Part shown: positions 9,322 through 17,743 of the stretch, piece by piece | Layout: every line of letters starts with the position of its first letter | Numbering within the stretch: the first letter of the stretch is position 1 | Assembly (NCBI GenBank): GCA_015231515.1 | Contig: JADGBM010000012.1 | Coordinates: forward strand, 1-45,256 | Origin: Desulfobulbaceae bacterium | GTDB lineage: Bacteria > Desulfobacterota > Desulfobulbia > Desulfobulbales > VMSU01 | Length of the DNA: 45,256 bases | Reading direction: 5' to 3' | The notes under the pieces: generated by a model | What the model was told of the DNA's origin: nothing | Databases searched by the model: none | What the model saw: the letters and a program-made list of their open reading frames with translations, nothing else | Made by a program: the position numbers and the translations under genes

Positions 9322-10152
9322 ATGCCAGAATTACCTGAAGTAGAAGTAGTGAAACTGGGCCTTGAGCCTTTACTTGTTGGTCGAGTACTGCAAAAGTGCG
9401 GTTTTTCCGGAAAGGCTTTGCGTCTGCCAATTCCCCGCAGCCAATTCAAAAATTGGGTTCTCGCTGCTAAAGTTATCGGCCTCAGGCGCCGGGCAAAATT
9501 TATCAGTATTGACTTGGACAACAAGGCAAATATTGTTGTTCACCTTGGCATGACGGGTAAACTTGGGCTTTTTACACGGAAATCGGTGCGAAAGCCTCAT
9601 GACCATGCCTGGATTCTTCTCGATAATGAGATGGAACTGCGATTTAACGATGTGCGCCGCTTTGGTTCGCTGCAGGTTGTTTCACCTGAAGAAGATGGTG
9701 ACGCTCTTTTTGCTAAGATTGGCCCGGAGCCTTTTTCTGAAGAGTTTTCGGTGGACTATTTAACGGGAAAAGCCAAAAAAAGGGGCCAACCGGTGAAAAA
9801 CTTTCTGATGGATTCGCACATTGTAGCTGGAATCGGCAATATCTACGCCAGTGAGATTTTGTTTGAAGCTGGTGTGAGGCCGGACAAGGCGGTCGGCAGA
9901 GTGACGGCTGCTCAGTGGCAAAAGATTATCCGGAAGAGCCGCTCTGTTTTAAAAAGGGCAATTGCTGCAGGAGGTTCAACCATTGCCGATTTTGTTGGCA
10001 GCAGCGGTGAAAAGGGTTATTTTCAGTTGCAGCTAAATGTCTATGGAAAAAAGGGGCAGAGCTGTCCATTATGTGCAGCGTCTATTAGCAAGACAGTTAT
10101 GGCCGGTCGGGCAACCTATTTTTGCCCGGGTTGCCAGGCAGAAGACAGATGA
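9322..10152 (+). CDS. mutM: Formamidopyrimidine-DNA glycosylase
   Basis: 276 aa. It starts MPELPEVEVV, with Pro2 (after Met removal, Pro1) as the catalytic Schiff-base nucleophile and Glu3 as the acid. The H2TH region is visible (NFLMDSHIVAGIGNIYASEILFEAGVRP), and the C-terminal zinc finger has CPLC ... FCPGC with the GRATYFCP motif. It is bifunctional and removes 8-oxoguanine and Fapy lesions. The gene is divergent from the cyclo-ligase gene over a 115-bp gap. The next gene, an RNA methyltransferase, starts 10 nt after its stop. Confidence 0.96.
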   Translation: MPELPEVEVVKLGLEPLLVGRVLQKCGFSGKALRLPIPRSQFKNWVLAAKVIGLRRRAKFISIDLDNKANIVVHLGMTGKLGLFTRKSVRKPHDHAWILLDNEMELRFNDVRRFGSLQVVSPEEDGDALFAKIGPEPFSEEFSVDYLTGKAKKRGQPVKNFLMDSHIVAGIGNIYASEILFEAGVRPDKAVGRVTAAQWQKIIRKSRSVLKRAIAAGGSTIADFVGSSGEKGYFQLQLNVYGKKGQSCPLCAASISKTVMAGRATYFCPGCQAEDR

Positions 10153-10162
10153 CAGAAGAGAG

Positions 10163-10918
10163 ATGAAAGAACTCAGCAATATTGCAGTTATTCTTGTCAG
10201 GCCCAAATATGCTGAAAATATTGGCAGTGTAGCGCGAATTGCCCTGAATATGGGGGTTGAGCAGCTTTGGATTGTTGGGGTTGACTCTATTGATCGTGAA
10301 GCTGCAGGCAAAACGGCAACTCATAATGCCGCACATCTTTTGGATAAGGCCCGATTTGCGGCGAATTTTTCAGAGGTAGTACCACATTTTTCCATGCTGA
10401 TCGGTACGACCGCCAGAGTTGGCAGGGGCAGAAGACCAACCTCTTGGCCGGATCAACTCGCTGCACCTCTTCGTCCCTATCTTCATTCCGGCAAGGCAGG
10501 TCTTGTCTTTGGTCCTGAAAATACCGGCTTGGGCAATGATATATTAAAACACTGTGGTATGTTGACCACGATTCCAACTGCACAGTTTTCGTCATTAAAC
10601 TTGGCGCAATCTGTTGGTATTCTCTGTTACGAGCTGCGAAAGGGGCTTTTGCAGGGTGTTGCAGATCAAAATCAAGCGTTTTACCCAAAGCAGCCCGCTA
10701 AAGAACAAGAGCTTGCGGCAATGTATCTGGAAGCCACACGGTTATTTGAATCCTTGGACACAGCTGCCGGCCAGGCCAAAACGGACTTTCACTTGAAGTA
10801 CATGCATCAGCTTCTTGGGCGGGCTGTAGTCACTTCCAAGGAGGCAAAATTAATTAAAGATGCCTGTCGCGATCTCGTTGAAGCGGTGGAAAACACAAAA
10901 ACTGAGGCCTCGAAATGA
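10163..10918 (+). CDS. TrmJ-like RNA 2'-O-methyltransferase (SPOUT family)
   Basis: 251 aa from ATG 10163, which follows a purine-rich site (gaagagag). The longer frame from 10037 overlaps mutM and adds 42 residues without family similarity, so it is rejected. The protein starts KELSNIAVILVRPKYAENIGSVAR, the N-terminal SPOUT motif, and has the knot motifs GLVFGPENTGL and SSLNLAQSVGILCYEL. TrmJ methylates the ribose at tRNA position 32 using SAM; related SPOUT proteins modify rRNA, so the exact target is uncertain. The C-terminal helical tail fits TrmJ-type dimerisation. Confidence 0.88.
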   Translation: MKELSNIAVILVRPKYAENIGSVARIALNMGVEQLWIVGVDSIDREAAGKTATHNAAHLLDKARFAANFSEVVPHFSMLIGTTARVGRGRRPTSWPDQLAAPLRPYLHSGKAGLVFGPENTGLGNDILKHCGMLTTIPTAQFSSLNLAQSVGILCYELRKGLLQGVADQNQAFYPKQPAKEQELAAMYLEATRLFESLDTAAGQAKTDFHLKYMHQLLGRAVVTSKEAKLIKDACRDLVEAVENTKTEASK

Positions 10919-10961
10919 TTTTTCCCTTAAATCATAGGCTTGGACGTGGTAGATTGTTTCG

Positions 10962-13949
10962 ATGAATTTTTTATTTACAACTTCAAAGAGATGTAGCCTG
11001 TTTTTGCTGTTCTTTTTCTTCCTCGCAGCTCACCTGCCGGTATGCCCCGCAAGTGCCGCTGTCCCTGTAAACGGCACCTCAGCATTGCTGAATCTTGACC
11101 TCAAGGTTCTGGTTGCCGGTAAGCCTATTTACTTTATTCTTGTTGAAAAAGATTTCCAGAGACTTCGCGTGCTGGAACATGACGGAAGACTCGGCGTGGT
11201 TGCTGAGTATTTTGCCGTTACCGGTGAGAATTTTGGCCGTAAGCAAATAGAGGGTGATGAGAAAACTCCTGAGGGCGTTTATTTTATCACCAAGACCTAT
11301 GTTGATAATAAAATAACAGTTTTTGGTACTAGGGCATTTCATCTCAACTATCCCAACGTTTATGACCAGACAGATGGGAGAAGCGGAAACGGAATTTATA
11401 TTCACGGAACCAATAAAGAACTTCGCTCAAACAGCACAAATGGTTGTATCACTTTAAACAACAGTGATCTTGATGATCTTTCTCAATATTTGAGTGTCGG
11501 CAGTATCCCGGTCATTGTTGTGTCGAGTCTTTATGATGAATCCGGCAGTAAAGGGTTATATCCGGATCTGACAGAAAATGATTTTTCCCTGGCTAAAGAA
11601 CTGCTGATTTTAGGAGGCAAGCAGGATGATCTGGACTTTGTAAGCCTTTATCTGATACGGGCAGCCGGGCAAACAGTAGTGGCTGGGGAATACAAGGCCG
11701 GCAAGGTTGCCAGTCAGAGTCTTTACAGTGCCGCTTATCTGGATATATCTCAGGAAAAAGGCTGGTTTGTTGCTGAGCGGGGGCCGGGGAGTGAAACCGT
11801 TGACACTGCCCCTGAGGAACTGGTAACGGCCGTTGAAGATGTGGTTGCTAACTCCCAGCAGCCTTCTGCCTTGGGCAAAGAGCCCTGGTCAGAGTTGTGG
11901 GAACCCAAAAATGAAGACATTTATCTGGGATGGTACAGAGACTCTCTTTCAGAGGGGAAAGCCATTGTCGATATCATGGTTGAAGAGGCCCAGGCTCAAA
12001 GCAGTTTGCCTGCAGCTGAGCAGGAATCAGGCTCCAAGATACTGTATGGGCTTATGGTTTTATCTGTCTGCATAAGTGTGGGCTCCGTGTTGATTTTACG
12101 GCGGGGTCAACCCGGGCACTCTGTGATGGAGGTTGATTGTAAGGCTGAGCAGAAAATAGCTCGTCTGACAGCGGAAAAACTTGCCAATGAACAGCTTATT
12201 AACGCTATACAGAAGGAACTTGACCGGACAAATGCATCGATACTACTTGTTCAAGAAAAGTTGCAGGAGGAGAAACGTTCGATGGAGAAGGACTTAGAGC
12301 TCAAAATTAAAGAGTTGGAATCAGAGTTGCGCGAGATGCAGTCTGAGGTTGACAAGTTATCAACTGAAAAGGCGGCCTTGAAGCTCAAAGGTATGTCTCA
12401 CATGTCTGGTCAGATTGAAGAGCTTGGTGCGCTTAAAGTTGAACTTGAAGAGGCAAAAGAACAACTGGCGGAGGCCCGTAAAGAGAGTGCGCGACTCCCT
12501 GTTCTTGAGAGTATGATAACGGCTCAAAAAGATGAAACAAATCGACTTGCCGCTGAAAATGCAGCCTGGAAGATGAATGAGGCCGGGGCTGATGCGGATC
12601 ATAGAGATGAGATCCATAAATTTAAGAACCAGATTGCCGCACTCGAAAGCCAGGTGCAGGAAGAGGTTGAGAGAAGGAGCCTCATTGAAACACAAACGTT
12701 GGCTTCAGCCGGCCTGGAGCAGGAGCTTGCTGCGGCACAGTCTGAAGCCGCAACCTTGCGCCAGGAACGTGACGAGCTGCGGGAACTTCATGATGCCAAC
12801 CGACAGTCAGAACTTGAGCAGGAAATTACCAGCCTTCGGGGCAGGGTTTCGGTTTACAAGACGGAGCTTTCATCTGAATGTGAGAAAAATGAAACTCTTG
12901 CCTATCAGCTGAAAATGGCACAAGAAACAGAGAAGAAGCTCTCAGCCCGCACGGCAGCTCTTGAACAGTTAGAGAGAGAAAACAGTCAGCTTAAGGAAGA
13001 GCTGGCCGCTAAAGACCATGAGGATGAGTTGGTTGTTCTGCGTCAGCGTTTGTCATCGTATGAAGAGGAGATAGCCTCAAAAGGCAGTGAAAACTCCGAA
13101 CTGTCAATTGAGCTGCAAGCTGCCAAGGCGGCCCAGGAAGAGCTGTCAGCCCTTAAAGCCGAGGCTGTTAATCGTTTAGAACAAGAAAACTGTCAACTCA
13201 AGGAAGAGCTGGCCGCTAAAGACCATGAAGAGGAGTTGGTTGTTCTGCGTCAGCGTTTGTCATCGTATGAAGAGGAGATAGCCTCAAAAGGCAGTGAAAA
13301 CTCCGAACTGTCAATTGAGCTGCAATCTGCCAAGGCGGCCCAGGAAGAGCTGTCAGCCCTTAAAGCCGAGGCTGTTAATCGTTTAGAACAAGAAAACTGT
13401 CAACTCAAGGAAGAGCTGGCCGCTAAAGACCATGAGGATGAGTTGGTTGTTCTGAGAAATCAGCTTACAGAGCACAAGACCGCTCTTGACGAAGAACGCA
13501 GTATAAATGCCCGTTTTGAGAATAGGTTGGCTAAACTGAGTGAGCTTGAAGATTTTGTGCTGGCTCGCCAGATTGAAGTGACCAGCCTCAAGAATGAACT
13601 TGAGGCCTTAAAGAACAAAGAAAGGATGAGCTCTGAGCGTGTTATTGGTCTCCAGAATCAACTTGATACCTTGCAGACAACCCTTGAAACAGAAAGGGCA
13701 CAGCGTCTTGAAATTGCCGAAGCTGTTGTTGCCGATGAACGGCCAGTTGTCAGCCAACCTGAACTTCTTTATGCGGATATTCCCAAGCCTCAAGTGCAGG
13801 TTGAAAAAACAGAAATTCCGTTGGTTAGTACAGAAAAAGCAAGTGCGATTCGCTCAGAAGCAGCTCCGCAGCGTTCTGCTGAAAATCTTCGCTATGGAAC
13901 ACAATTCTTACCAGAAGATATTTTAAAGAAATGGATCGGGCAGGGTTGA
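10962..13949 (+). CDS. L,D-transpeptidase with transmembrane segment and long coiled coil
   Basis: 995 aa in three parts. A signal-like hydrophobic N terminus (about 8-30, LFLLFFFFLAAHLPVCPASA) precedes a YkuD-type L,D-transpeptidase domain (about 45-185) with His148 (IHGTN) and catalytic Cys162 (STNGCITL). A membrane segment lies near 359-381 (LMVLSVCISVGSVLILRR). After it, about 580 residues of Glu/Leu/Lys-rich heptads form a coiled coil with a 69-residue internal repeat. The C-terminal ~70 residues are Pro-richer and end TQFLPEDILKKWIGQG. The enzyme part would cross-link or anchor peptidoglycan in the periplasm; with a cleaved signal the coiled coil would face the cytoplasm. That split topology is inferred. 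The Sel1-repeat gene downstream overlaps or nearly abuts it. Confidence 0.86.
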   Translation: MNFLFTTSKRCSLFLLFFFFLAAHLPVCPASAAVPVNGTSALLNLDLKVLVAGKPIYFILVEKDFQRLRVLEHDGRLGVVAEYFAVTGENFGRKQIEGDEKTPEGVYFITKTYVDNKITVFGTRAFHLNYPNVYDQTDGRSGNGIYIHGTNKELRSNSTNGCITLNNSDLDDLSQYLSVGSIPVIVVSSLYDESGSKGLYPDLTENDFSLAKELLILGGKQDDLDFVSLYLIRAAGQTVVAGEYKAGKVASQSLYSAAYLDISQEKGWFVAERGPGSETVDTAPEELVTAVEDVVANSQQPSALGKEPWSELWEPKNEDIYLGWYRDSLSEGKAIVDIMVEEAQAQSSLPAAEQESGSKILYGLMVLSVCISVGSVLILRRGQPGHSVMEVDCKAEQKIARLTAEKLANEQLINAIQKELDRTNASILLVQEKLQEEKRSMEKDLELKIKELESELREMQSEVDKLSTEKAALKLKGMSHMSGQIEELGALKVELEEAKEQLAEARKESARLPVLESMITAQKDETNRLAAENAAWKMNEAGADADHRDEIHKFKNQIAALESQVQEEVERRSLIETQTLASAGLEQELAAAQSEAATLRQERDELRELHDANRQSELEQEITSLRGRVSVYKTELSSECEKNETLAYQLKMAQETEKKLSARTAALEQLERENSQLKEELAAKDHEDELVVLRQRLSSYEEEIASKGSENSELSIELQAAKAAQEELSALKAEAVNRLEQENCQLKEELAAKDHEEELVVLRQRLSSYEEEIASKGSENSELSIELQSAKAAQEELSALKAEAVNRLEQENCQLKEELAAKDHEDELVVLRNQLTEHKTALDEERSINARFENRLAKLSELEDFVLARQIEVTSLKNELEALKNKERMSSERVIGLQNQLDTLQTTLETERAQRLEIAEAVVADERPVVSQPELLYADIPKPQVQVEKTEIPLVSTEKASAIRSEAAPQRSAENLRYGTQFLPEDILKKWIGQG
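12993..13454 (+). repeat. 207-bp tandem duplication inside the coiled-coil gene
   Basis: A 207-bp unit (69 codons, in frame) beginning aaggaagagctggccgct occurs at 12993, 13200 and 13407. The first two copies are complete and nearly identical at the DNA level, differing by only a few bases (for example gaggat/gaagag and caagctgcc/caatctgcc). The third continues only to about 13454 before diverging. Synonymous sites are also conserved, which points to a recent duplication or ongoing homogenisation rather than selection on protein alone. The period of 69 residues is close to ten heptads, so coiled-coil register is nearly kept. Confidence 0.95.
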
Positions 13950-14017
13950 AAACAGTTATGGGTTTTGAACACAGGATTTTAGTGCAAGCCGGTCTGGCAT
14001 CGACACATCAGAACCTT

Positions 14018-16198
14018 ATGCCCACTGACTGCAACGGGCGCTTAAAAAAGATGATGCTGTTGACTGTGGCCTGTGGGTTTTTTTTGATGGGTCTCTTTTT
14101 TGCTGGACCTGTGTGGTCTGGTCCATCTGCTTTGGAAGTGAAAGCTCAAGGAGGTGACGCCAAGGCGCAGACGGATTTGGGACAGGCCTATGAGCGAGGC
14201 CGAAAGGTAAAAAAAGATCTTAAAAAAGCTGCCTATTGGTATGAAAAGGCTGCTGGGCAGGGTGATGCTGATGCCCAGCGACTGCTTGGCGTACTCTATG
14301 AAATGGGTCGCGGCGTTAAGAAAGACTATCTGAAGGCAGCCCAGTGGTATGAGGCAGCAGCTAATCAAGGCCAGGCCAGGTCACAGGTGAATTTGGGGTA
14401 TCTCTACGAAAATGGTTTGGGGGTGCCGCAGGATTATGCAAAGGCTAAAGAGTGGTATGAGAAAGCAGTTCAACAAAAGTATGCCCGGGGCGAAGTGTCT
14501 TTAGGGCTGCTTTATGAACAAGGTCTGGGGGTTGAAACGAATACCGCAAAGGCATTAGCATATTATATGAGTGCCGCCGAGCACGACTATAGTCGCGGAA
14601 TGTTTAATGTTGGGCGTTTGTATGAGGAAGGCTTTGAAGGTGTGGCCAGCGATTACAGTAAGGCCAAGTTCTGGTATGAGAAATCGGCTGGCCAGGGATA
14701 TGATCCGGCTCGAAAAAAGTTGGCAACCCTCAAGAAGCCAACTTCGCGTCCCCAAAAGGTAGCGATTGTTAAAGTTATTGAACCAACCAACGAGAAAAAA
14801 CTGGCGACAAAGGTAATTGAACGAGCGGTGCCTGTTCAAGAAGCTGCGCCGGATTCTGAGCCTTCAATACCGGAAGCGGATCAAGTTGACAACGCCATAG
14901 CCCAACACATGGAGAAGTCTGCTTTTGATATGGCAGAAATGTATTTCAAGGGCGCAGATGGCGCGCCTCGGGATTATGAGAAAGCGGTTGAATGGTATTT
15001 ACAGGCGGCCGAACAGGGTGACAGAATGGCTCAAAGCCGCCTTGGTCTCATTTACACAGAAGGACTAGGCGTGCAGAGGGCTTTGTCCAGGGCGGCATAC
15101 TGGTTTAAACGTTCTGCTGCTGAAAGTGGCAGCCAGGAGGCGCAGAACGATCTTGCCATTATGTATATTGAAGGTGATGGTGTCGAAAAAAATCTTGTAA
15201 AGGCCGCAGATTGGGTAACCAAGGCTGCCGAACAAGGCAACTCTACGGCGATGAATAACTTAGGTTTGATGTATGCCCACGGGGATGGTGTTGCTCAGGA
15301 TCTCCAAAAAGCGGCTTATTGGTATGAAAAGGCCGCAGCACTTGGTGAGGCAAATGCCCAGAACAATCTTGCCATTATGTACAGTAAAGGTGAGGGCACA
15401 GCCTTAGATTTTGAAAAGGCCTTTGACTGGTTTACCCAGGCAGCAGAACAGGGCCATATCGATGCCCAGAACAATCTTGGCCTCATCTACTCGGATGGCT
15501 CGGCTGGCAAGCGCGATCTTGAAAAAGCGGCTTTCTGGTACCAGAGAGCTGCGGCAGAACAAGGTGATGCCGCCGCACAGAACGAATTGGGTGTTCTCTA
15601 CGCTCAGGGCATGGGAGTACCGCAAGATTTCAAAAAGGCCTTCAACTGGTTTCTGAAGGCTGCAGAAACGGGGCATGATAACGCTCAAAACAACCTTTCC
15701 ATAATGTTTACAAAGGGCGATGGTGTTCCGCAGGACTTAGAGAAAGCCGCCTACTGGTGCAAAAAATCAGCGGAACAGGGAAATATTACGGCCCAAAATA
15801 ATCTGGCCATTATGTACAGTAATGGCGAAGGAATGAGTAAAGATCTTGGTAAGGCCGTTCATTGGTTTCAGGAAGCCGCCGCTCAGGGAAACGTGACCGC
15901 CCAGAAAAATTTGGCCATTTTGTTCGCCGAAGGTCGTGGTGTTGAAAAAGACGTGGCTCAAGCTGTGTATTGGTTTGAAAAGGCAGCAGAACAGGACAGC
16001 GTCAGTGCTCAAAACAACTTGGCGATTTTGTACACTAATGGCGATGGTGTCCCGCAGGATTTTGACAAGGCTATCTACTGGTTTGAAAAAGCCGCCGCCC
16101 AAGGTGATGAATCGGCTCGAATGAACCTGGCCCAACTGAAGGCCTTTTCTGCTGAACGTCAGGGCAAAGAAGCAGAGGCAAAGCCAGGAGAAAAGTAG
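14018..16198 (+). CDS. Secreted Sel1-like repeat (SLR) protein
   Basis: About 726 aa. It carries about 16 Sel1/TPR-like units of ~36 residues (consensus GD..AQNNLA.MY..G.GV..D..KA..WY.KAAEQ) in two blocks: five units (about 45-240) and eleven (about 300-710). A repeat-free linker rich in charged residues and Pro separates them. An N-terminal hydrophobic segment (MMLLTVACGFFLMGLFFAGPVWSG) is a likely signal peptide, so the protein is probably periplasmic. The start is uncertain: the frame opens at 13931, inside the previous gene, and ATGs at 13967 and 14018 are alternatives. 14018 gives a short basic n-region and is preferred, though no strong ribosome site is seen. SLR proteins scaffold protein complexes; adjacency suggests it works with the upstream transpeptidase. 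Confidence 0.85.
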   Translation: MPTDCNGRLKKMMLLTVACGFFLMGLFFAGPVWSGPSALEVKAQGGDAKAQTDLGQAYERGRKVKKDLKKAAYWYEKAAGQGDADAQRLLGVLYEMGRGVKKDYLKAAQWYEAAANQGQARSQVNLGYLYENGLGVPQDYAKAKEWYEKAVQQKYARGEVSLGLLYEQGLGVETNTAKALAYYMSAAEHDYSRGMFNVGRLYEEGFEGVASDYSKAKFWYEKSAGQGYDPARKKLATLKKPTSRPQKVAIVKVIEPTNEKKLATKVIERAVPVQEAAPDSEPSIPEADQVDNAIAQHMEKSAFDMAEMYFKGADGAPRDYEKAVEWYLQAAEQGDRMAQSRLGLIYTEGLGVQRALSRAAYWFKRSAAESGSQEAQNDLAIMYIEGDGVEKNLVKAADWVTKAAEQGNSTAMNNLGLMYAHGDGVAQDLQKAAYWYEKAAALGEANAQNNLAIMYSKGEGTALDFEKAFDWFTQAAEQGHIDAQNNLGLIYSDGSAGKRDLEKAAFWYQRAAAEQGDAAAQNELGVLYAQGMGVPQDFKKAFNWFLKAAETGHDNAQNNLSIMFTKGDGVPQDLEKAAYWCKKSAEQGNITAQNNLAIMYSNGEGMSKDLGKAVHWFQEAAAQGNVTAQKNLAILFAEGRGVEKDVAQAVYWFEKAAEQDSVSAQNNLAILYTNGDGVPQDFDKAIYWFEKAAAQGDESARMNLAQLKAFSAERQGKEAEAKPGEK

Positions 16199-16200
16199 GG

Positions 16201-16303
16201 TTGCTTTTTAGTGCTCGAACGAAAGGAGTTTTAGCCGAAGAACAACAATCGAATACTCGAACAACGAATTACGAACAATCGAATGATAGACAGTTCGATT
16301 GTT
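16201..16303. repeat. CGAA-rich degenerate short repeat with a perfect inverted repeat
   Basis: Between the Sel1 gene and the IscA-like gene the tetramer CGAA recurs at roughly 7-10-nt spacing. The 11-mer aacaatcgaat occurs at 16244 and again at 16274. The second copy forms a perfect 10-bp inverted repeat: aacaatcgaa (16274-16283), a 10-nt loop, and ttcgattgtt (16294-16303). The inverted repeat ends 27 nt before the IscA-like start codon. It could be an operator, an RNA hairpin in the leader, or a decayed intergenic microsatellite; the sequence alone does not decide. Confidence 0.75.
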
Positions 16304-16330
16304 ACTGTTAACAGCCCAACAGGAGGATTT

Positions 16331-16693
16331 ATGAATATTACTATTACCGCAAAAGCCAACGAGATGTTGCTGAAGAACCTTGATTCCGAGAAGTTTTTAA
16401 GAGTTTTGATCACTAAGGGAGGTTGTGCGGGGTTAACCTATGGTGCTGAAATTGGCAACGCCTTGAAAGAGGGGGAGAAAATCGTCTACCAGGACGGAGC
16501 CATTCGTATCGTTTCTGACCAGGAAAGCCTGCAATATCTTGAAGGGCTCAATGTTGATTATTCTGATGATCTGATTGCCGGGGGGTTGAAGTTGACCAAC
16601 TCTAATAGTGGAAAAACCTGCGGCTGTGGGGCAAGTTTCAGCCTGGCCGGTTTCCCAGTGCAGGCGAGTGGCGGTTGTAACACCGCCAAGTGA
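16331..16693 (+). CDS. IscA/HesB-type iron-sulfur cluster assembly protein
   Basis: 120 aa from ATG 16331, preceded by a perfect aggagg 4 nt upstream. The longer frame from 16283 runs through an intergenic inverted repeat and is rejected. It starts MNITITAKANEML, has Cys32 in GGCAGLTYG and the Cys97-Gly-Cys99 pair in KTCGCGASF, the three ligands typical of A-type carriers. An additional Cys lies near the C terminus in a GGC. A-type proteins carry Fe-S clusters or iron to apo-targets. There are no isc or suf genes beside it. It converges with the glycosylase gene over a 12-nt gap. Confidence 0.92.
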   Translation: MNITITAKANEMLLKNLDSEKFLRVLITKGGCAGLTYGAEIGNALKEGEKIVYQDGAIRIVSDQESLQYLEGLNVDYSDDLIAGGLKLTNSNSGKTCGCGASFSLAGFPVQASGGCNTAK

Positions 16694-16705
16694 TGCTCGC
16701 ACAAA

Positions 16706-17359
16706 TCATGGCAGCAGGTACTCTAAAGGACAATCGGAGCATTTGGGATTAGTTTTTTTGCAGTAGTTTTTGCCGGTTTGGACCAAGAGGGCGTGGTACT
16801 CGTTAAACAGAGCAGTGTCGAGGGGAAGTGAATTGATAAAAATCTCCTGGATCAGGTGATAATCACCCTCATCTTCGGCAATAATTCCATGGCGGGAGAG
16901 AACTCTGTAGGTATAAGCATCAACAACAAATGTTGGCTTATTGGCGGCGTAGAGCACGATTGAATCAGCAGTTTCCGGACCGATTCCTTTTACAGAGAGC
17001 AGTGTTTGGCGTAGCGTTTGAGTTTCTTCACTAAGGAAAAGATCCAAATCTCCGTCGTAATCTCTTTGTATTAGGGCCAGGAGGTTCTTTAAGCGCGTTG
17101 TTTTGAGGTTGAAATAACCACAGGGTCTGATCTTTTCGGCTAATAACTCATGGGGCATAGCCTCTAGGGCTGCAAAGGAGAGCAGCCCTTCATTTTTGAG
17201 AGGTGTAAGTGCCTTTTCGACATTAGTCCAGGAAGTGTTCTGGGTTAGAACCGCACCGACCATGACCTCAAAAGGGGTTTCGCCGGGCCACCAGTTCTGG
17301 GGCCCGAAAAAGGTCAGCAGCCGGTCGTAAATTTCTTGAATGGGGTTGCTGCCGGGCAT
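16706..17359 (-). CDS. Endonuclease III-related DNA glycosylase (MagIII-like)
   Basis: 217 aa, HhH-GPD superfamily. The N-terminal part has GAVLTQNTSWTNVEKA. The helix-hairpin-helix is LLSVKGIGPETADSIVLYA, and the catalytic Asp lies in FVVDAYTYRV. In E. coli Nth the hairpin reads PGVGRKTA, with Lys120 as lyase nucleophile; here that position is Glu (GPETA). This predicts a monofunctional glycosylase like the H. pylori 3-methyladenine glycosylase MagIII, as I recall that family. The C-terminal cysteines follow C-x6-C-x2-C but the fourth cluster ligand is missing, since the protein ends PLEYLLP. It is the last gene after thiC and a membrane protein. Confidence 0.85.
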   Translation of the reverse strand: MPGSNPIQEIYDRLLTFFGPQNWWPGETPFEVMVGAVLTQNTSWTNVEKALTPLKNEGLLSFAALEAMPHELLAEKIRPCGYFNLKTTRLKNLLALIQRDYDGDLDLFLSEETQTLRQTLLSVKGIGPETADSIVLYAANKPTFVVDAYTYRVLSRHGIIAEDEGDYHLIQEIFINSLPLDTALFNEYHALLVQTGKNYCKKTNPKCSDCPLEYLLP

Positions 17360-17370
17360 CTATTGCTTTA

Positions 17371-17703
17371 CTAGTCCTGGCGGATAAATAAGAGATAAAC
17401 CAAGGTGCCGATGCCCCCAACGCCCACTGCAATTGTTGGGAGAAGTTTGTCAAGCTGTATCTCGCCGTTTACAATTGCACCTGACACATATTCAGTTCCA
17501 CTGAAATACCACAGACCAATGGCCAGGGCCATAATAGCCAGGCTCGTGAAGGCCTGTTTATAAAGATAGTAGATAATTACGCCAATAAAGGGCACAAGAA
17601 AATAGGTGTTTTTGAACAACCCGAGAGCATCAACATCTCTAATCTGATCAAGCACCTTGGTACTGTTAATCCAATCAACAATAGAGGTTAAAAATTCCGG
17701 CAT
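17371..17703 (-). CDS. Small membrane protein, unknown function
   Basis: 110 aa with three predicted membrane segments: about 35-47 (FLVPFIGVIIYYL), 51-66 (FTSLAIMALAIGLWYF) and 88-106 (LLPTIAVGVGGIGTLVYLL). No family is recognised. It has a strong Shine-Dalgarno (aggagga, 6-7 nt before ATG). A perfect 14-bp palindrome lies immediately upstream of that site. It is between thiC (40 nt upstream) and the glycosylase gene (11 nt downstream), and may be co-transcribed with both. Confidence 0.75.
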   Translation of the reverse strand: MPEFLTSIVDWINSTKVLDQIRDVDALGLFKNTYFLVPFIGVIIYYLYKQAFTSLAIMALAIGLWYFSGTEYVSGAIVNGEIQLDKLLPTIAVGVGGIGTLVYLLFIRQD

Positions 17704-17717
17704 GTAATGATCCTCCT

Positions 17718-17731
17718 ATACCAATTGGTAT
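17718..17731. promoter_or_regulatory. 14-bp perfect palindrome before a ribosome-binding site
   Basis: The sequence ATACCAATTGGTAT is a perfect palindrome in the 40-nt gap between the thiC stop and the start of the small membrane protein gene. In the leftward transcript it is directly followed by the aggagga ribosome site. It could be a protein-binding site for an internal promoter; as RNA the self-complementary arms have almost no loop and would not form a stable hairpin. Confidence 0.45.
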
Positions 17732-17743
17732 TGCGGATAAATT

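Noticed and set aside
10037-10162. N-terminal extension of the TrmJ-like protein overlapping mutM
   Set aside because: The extra 42 residues are mutM read in another frame; ATG 10163 has a better ribosome site and matches family N termini.
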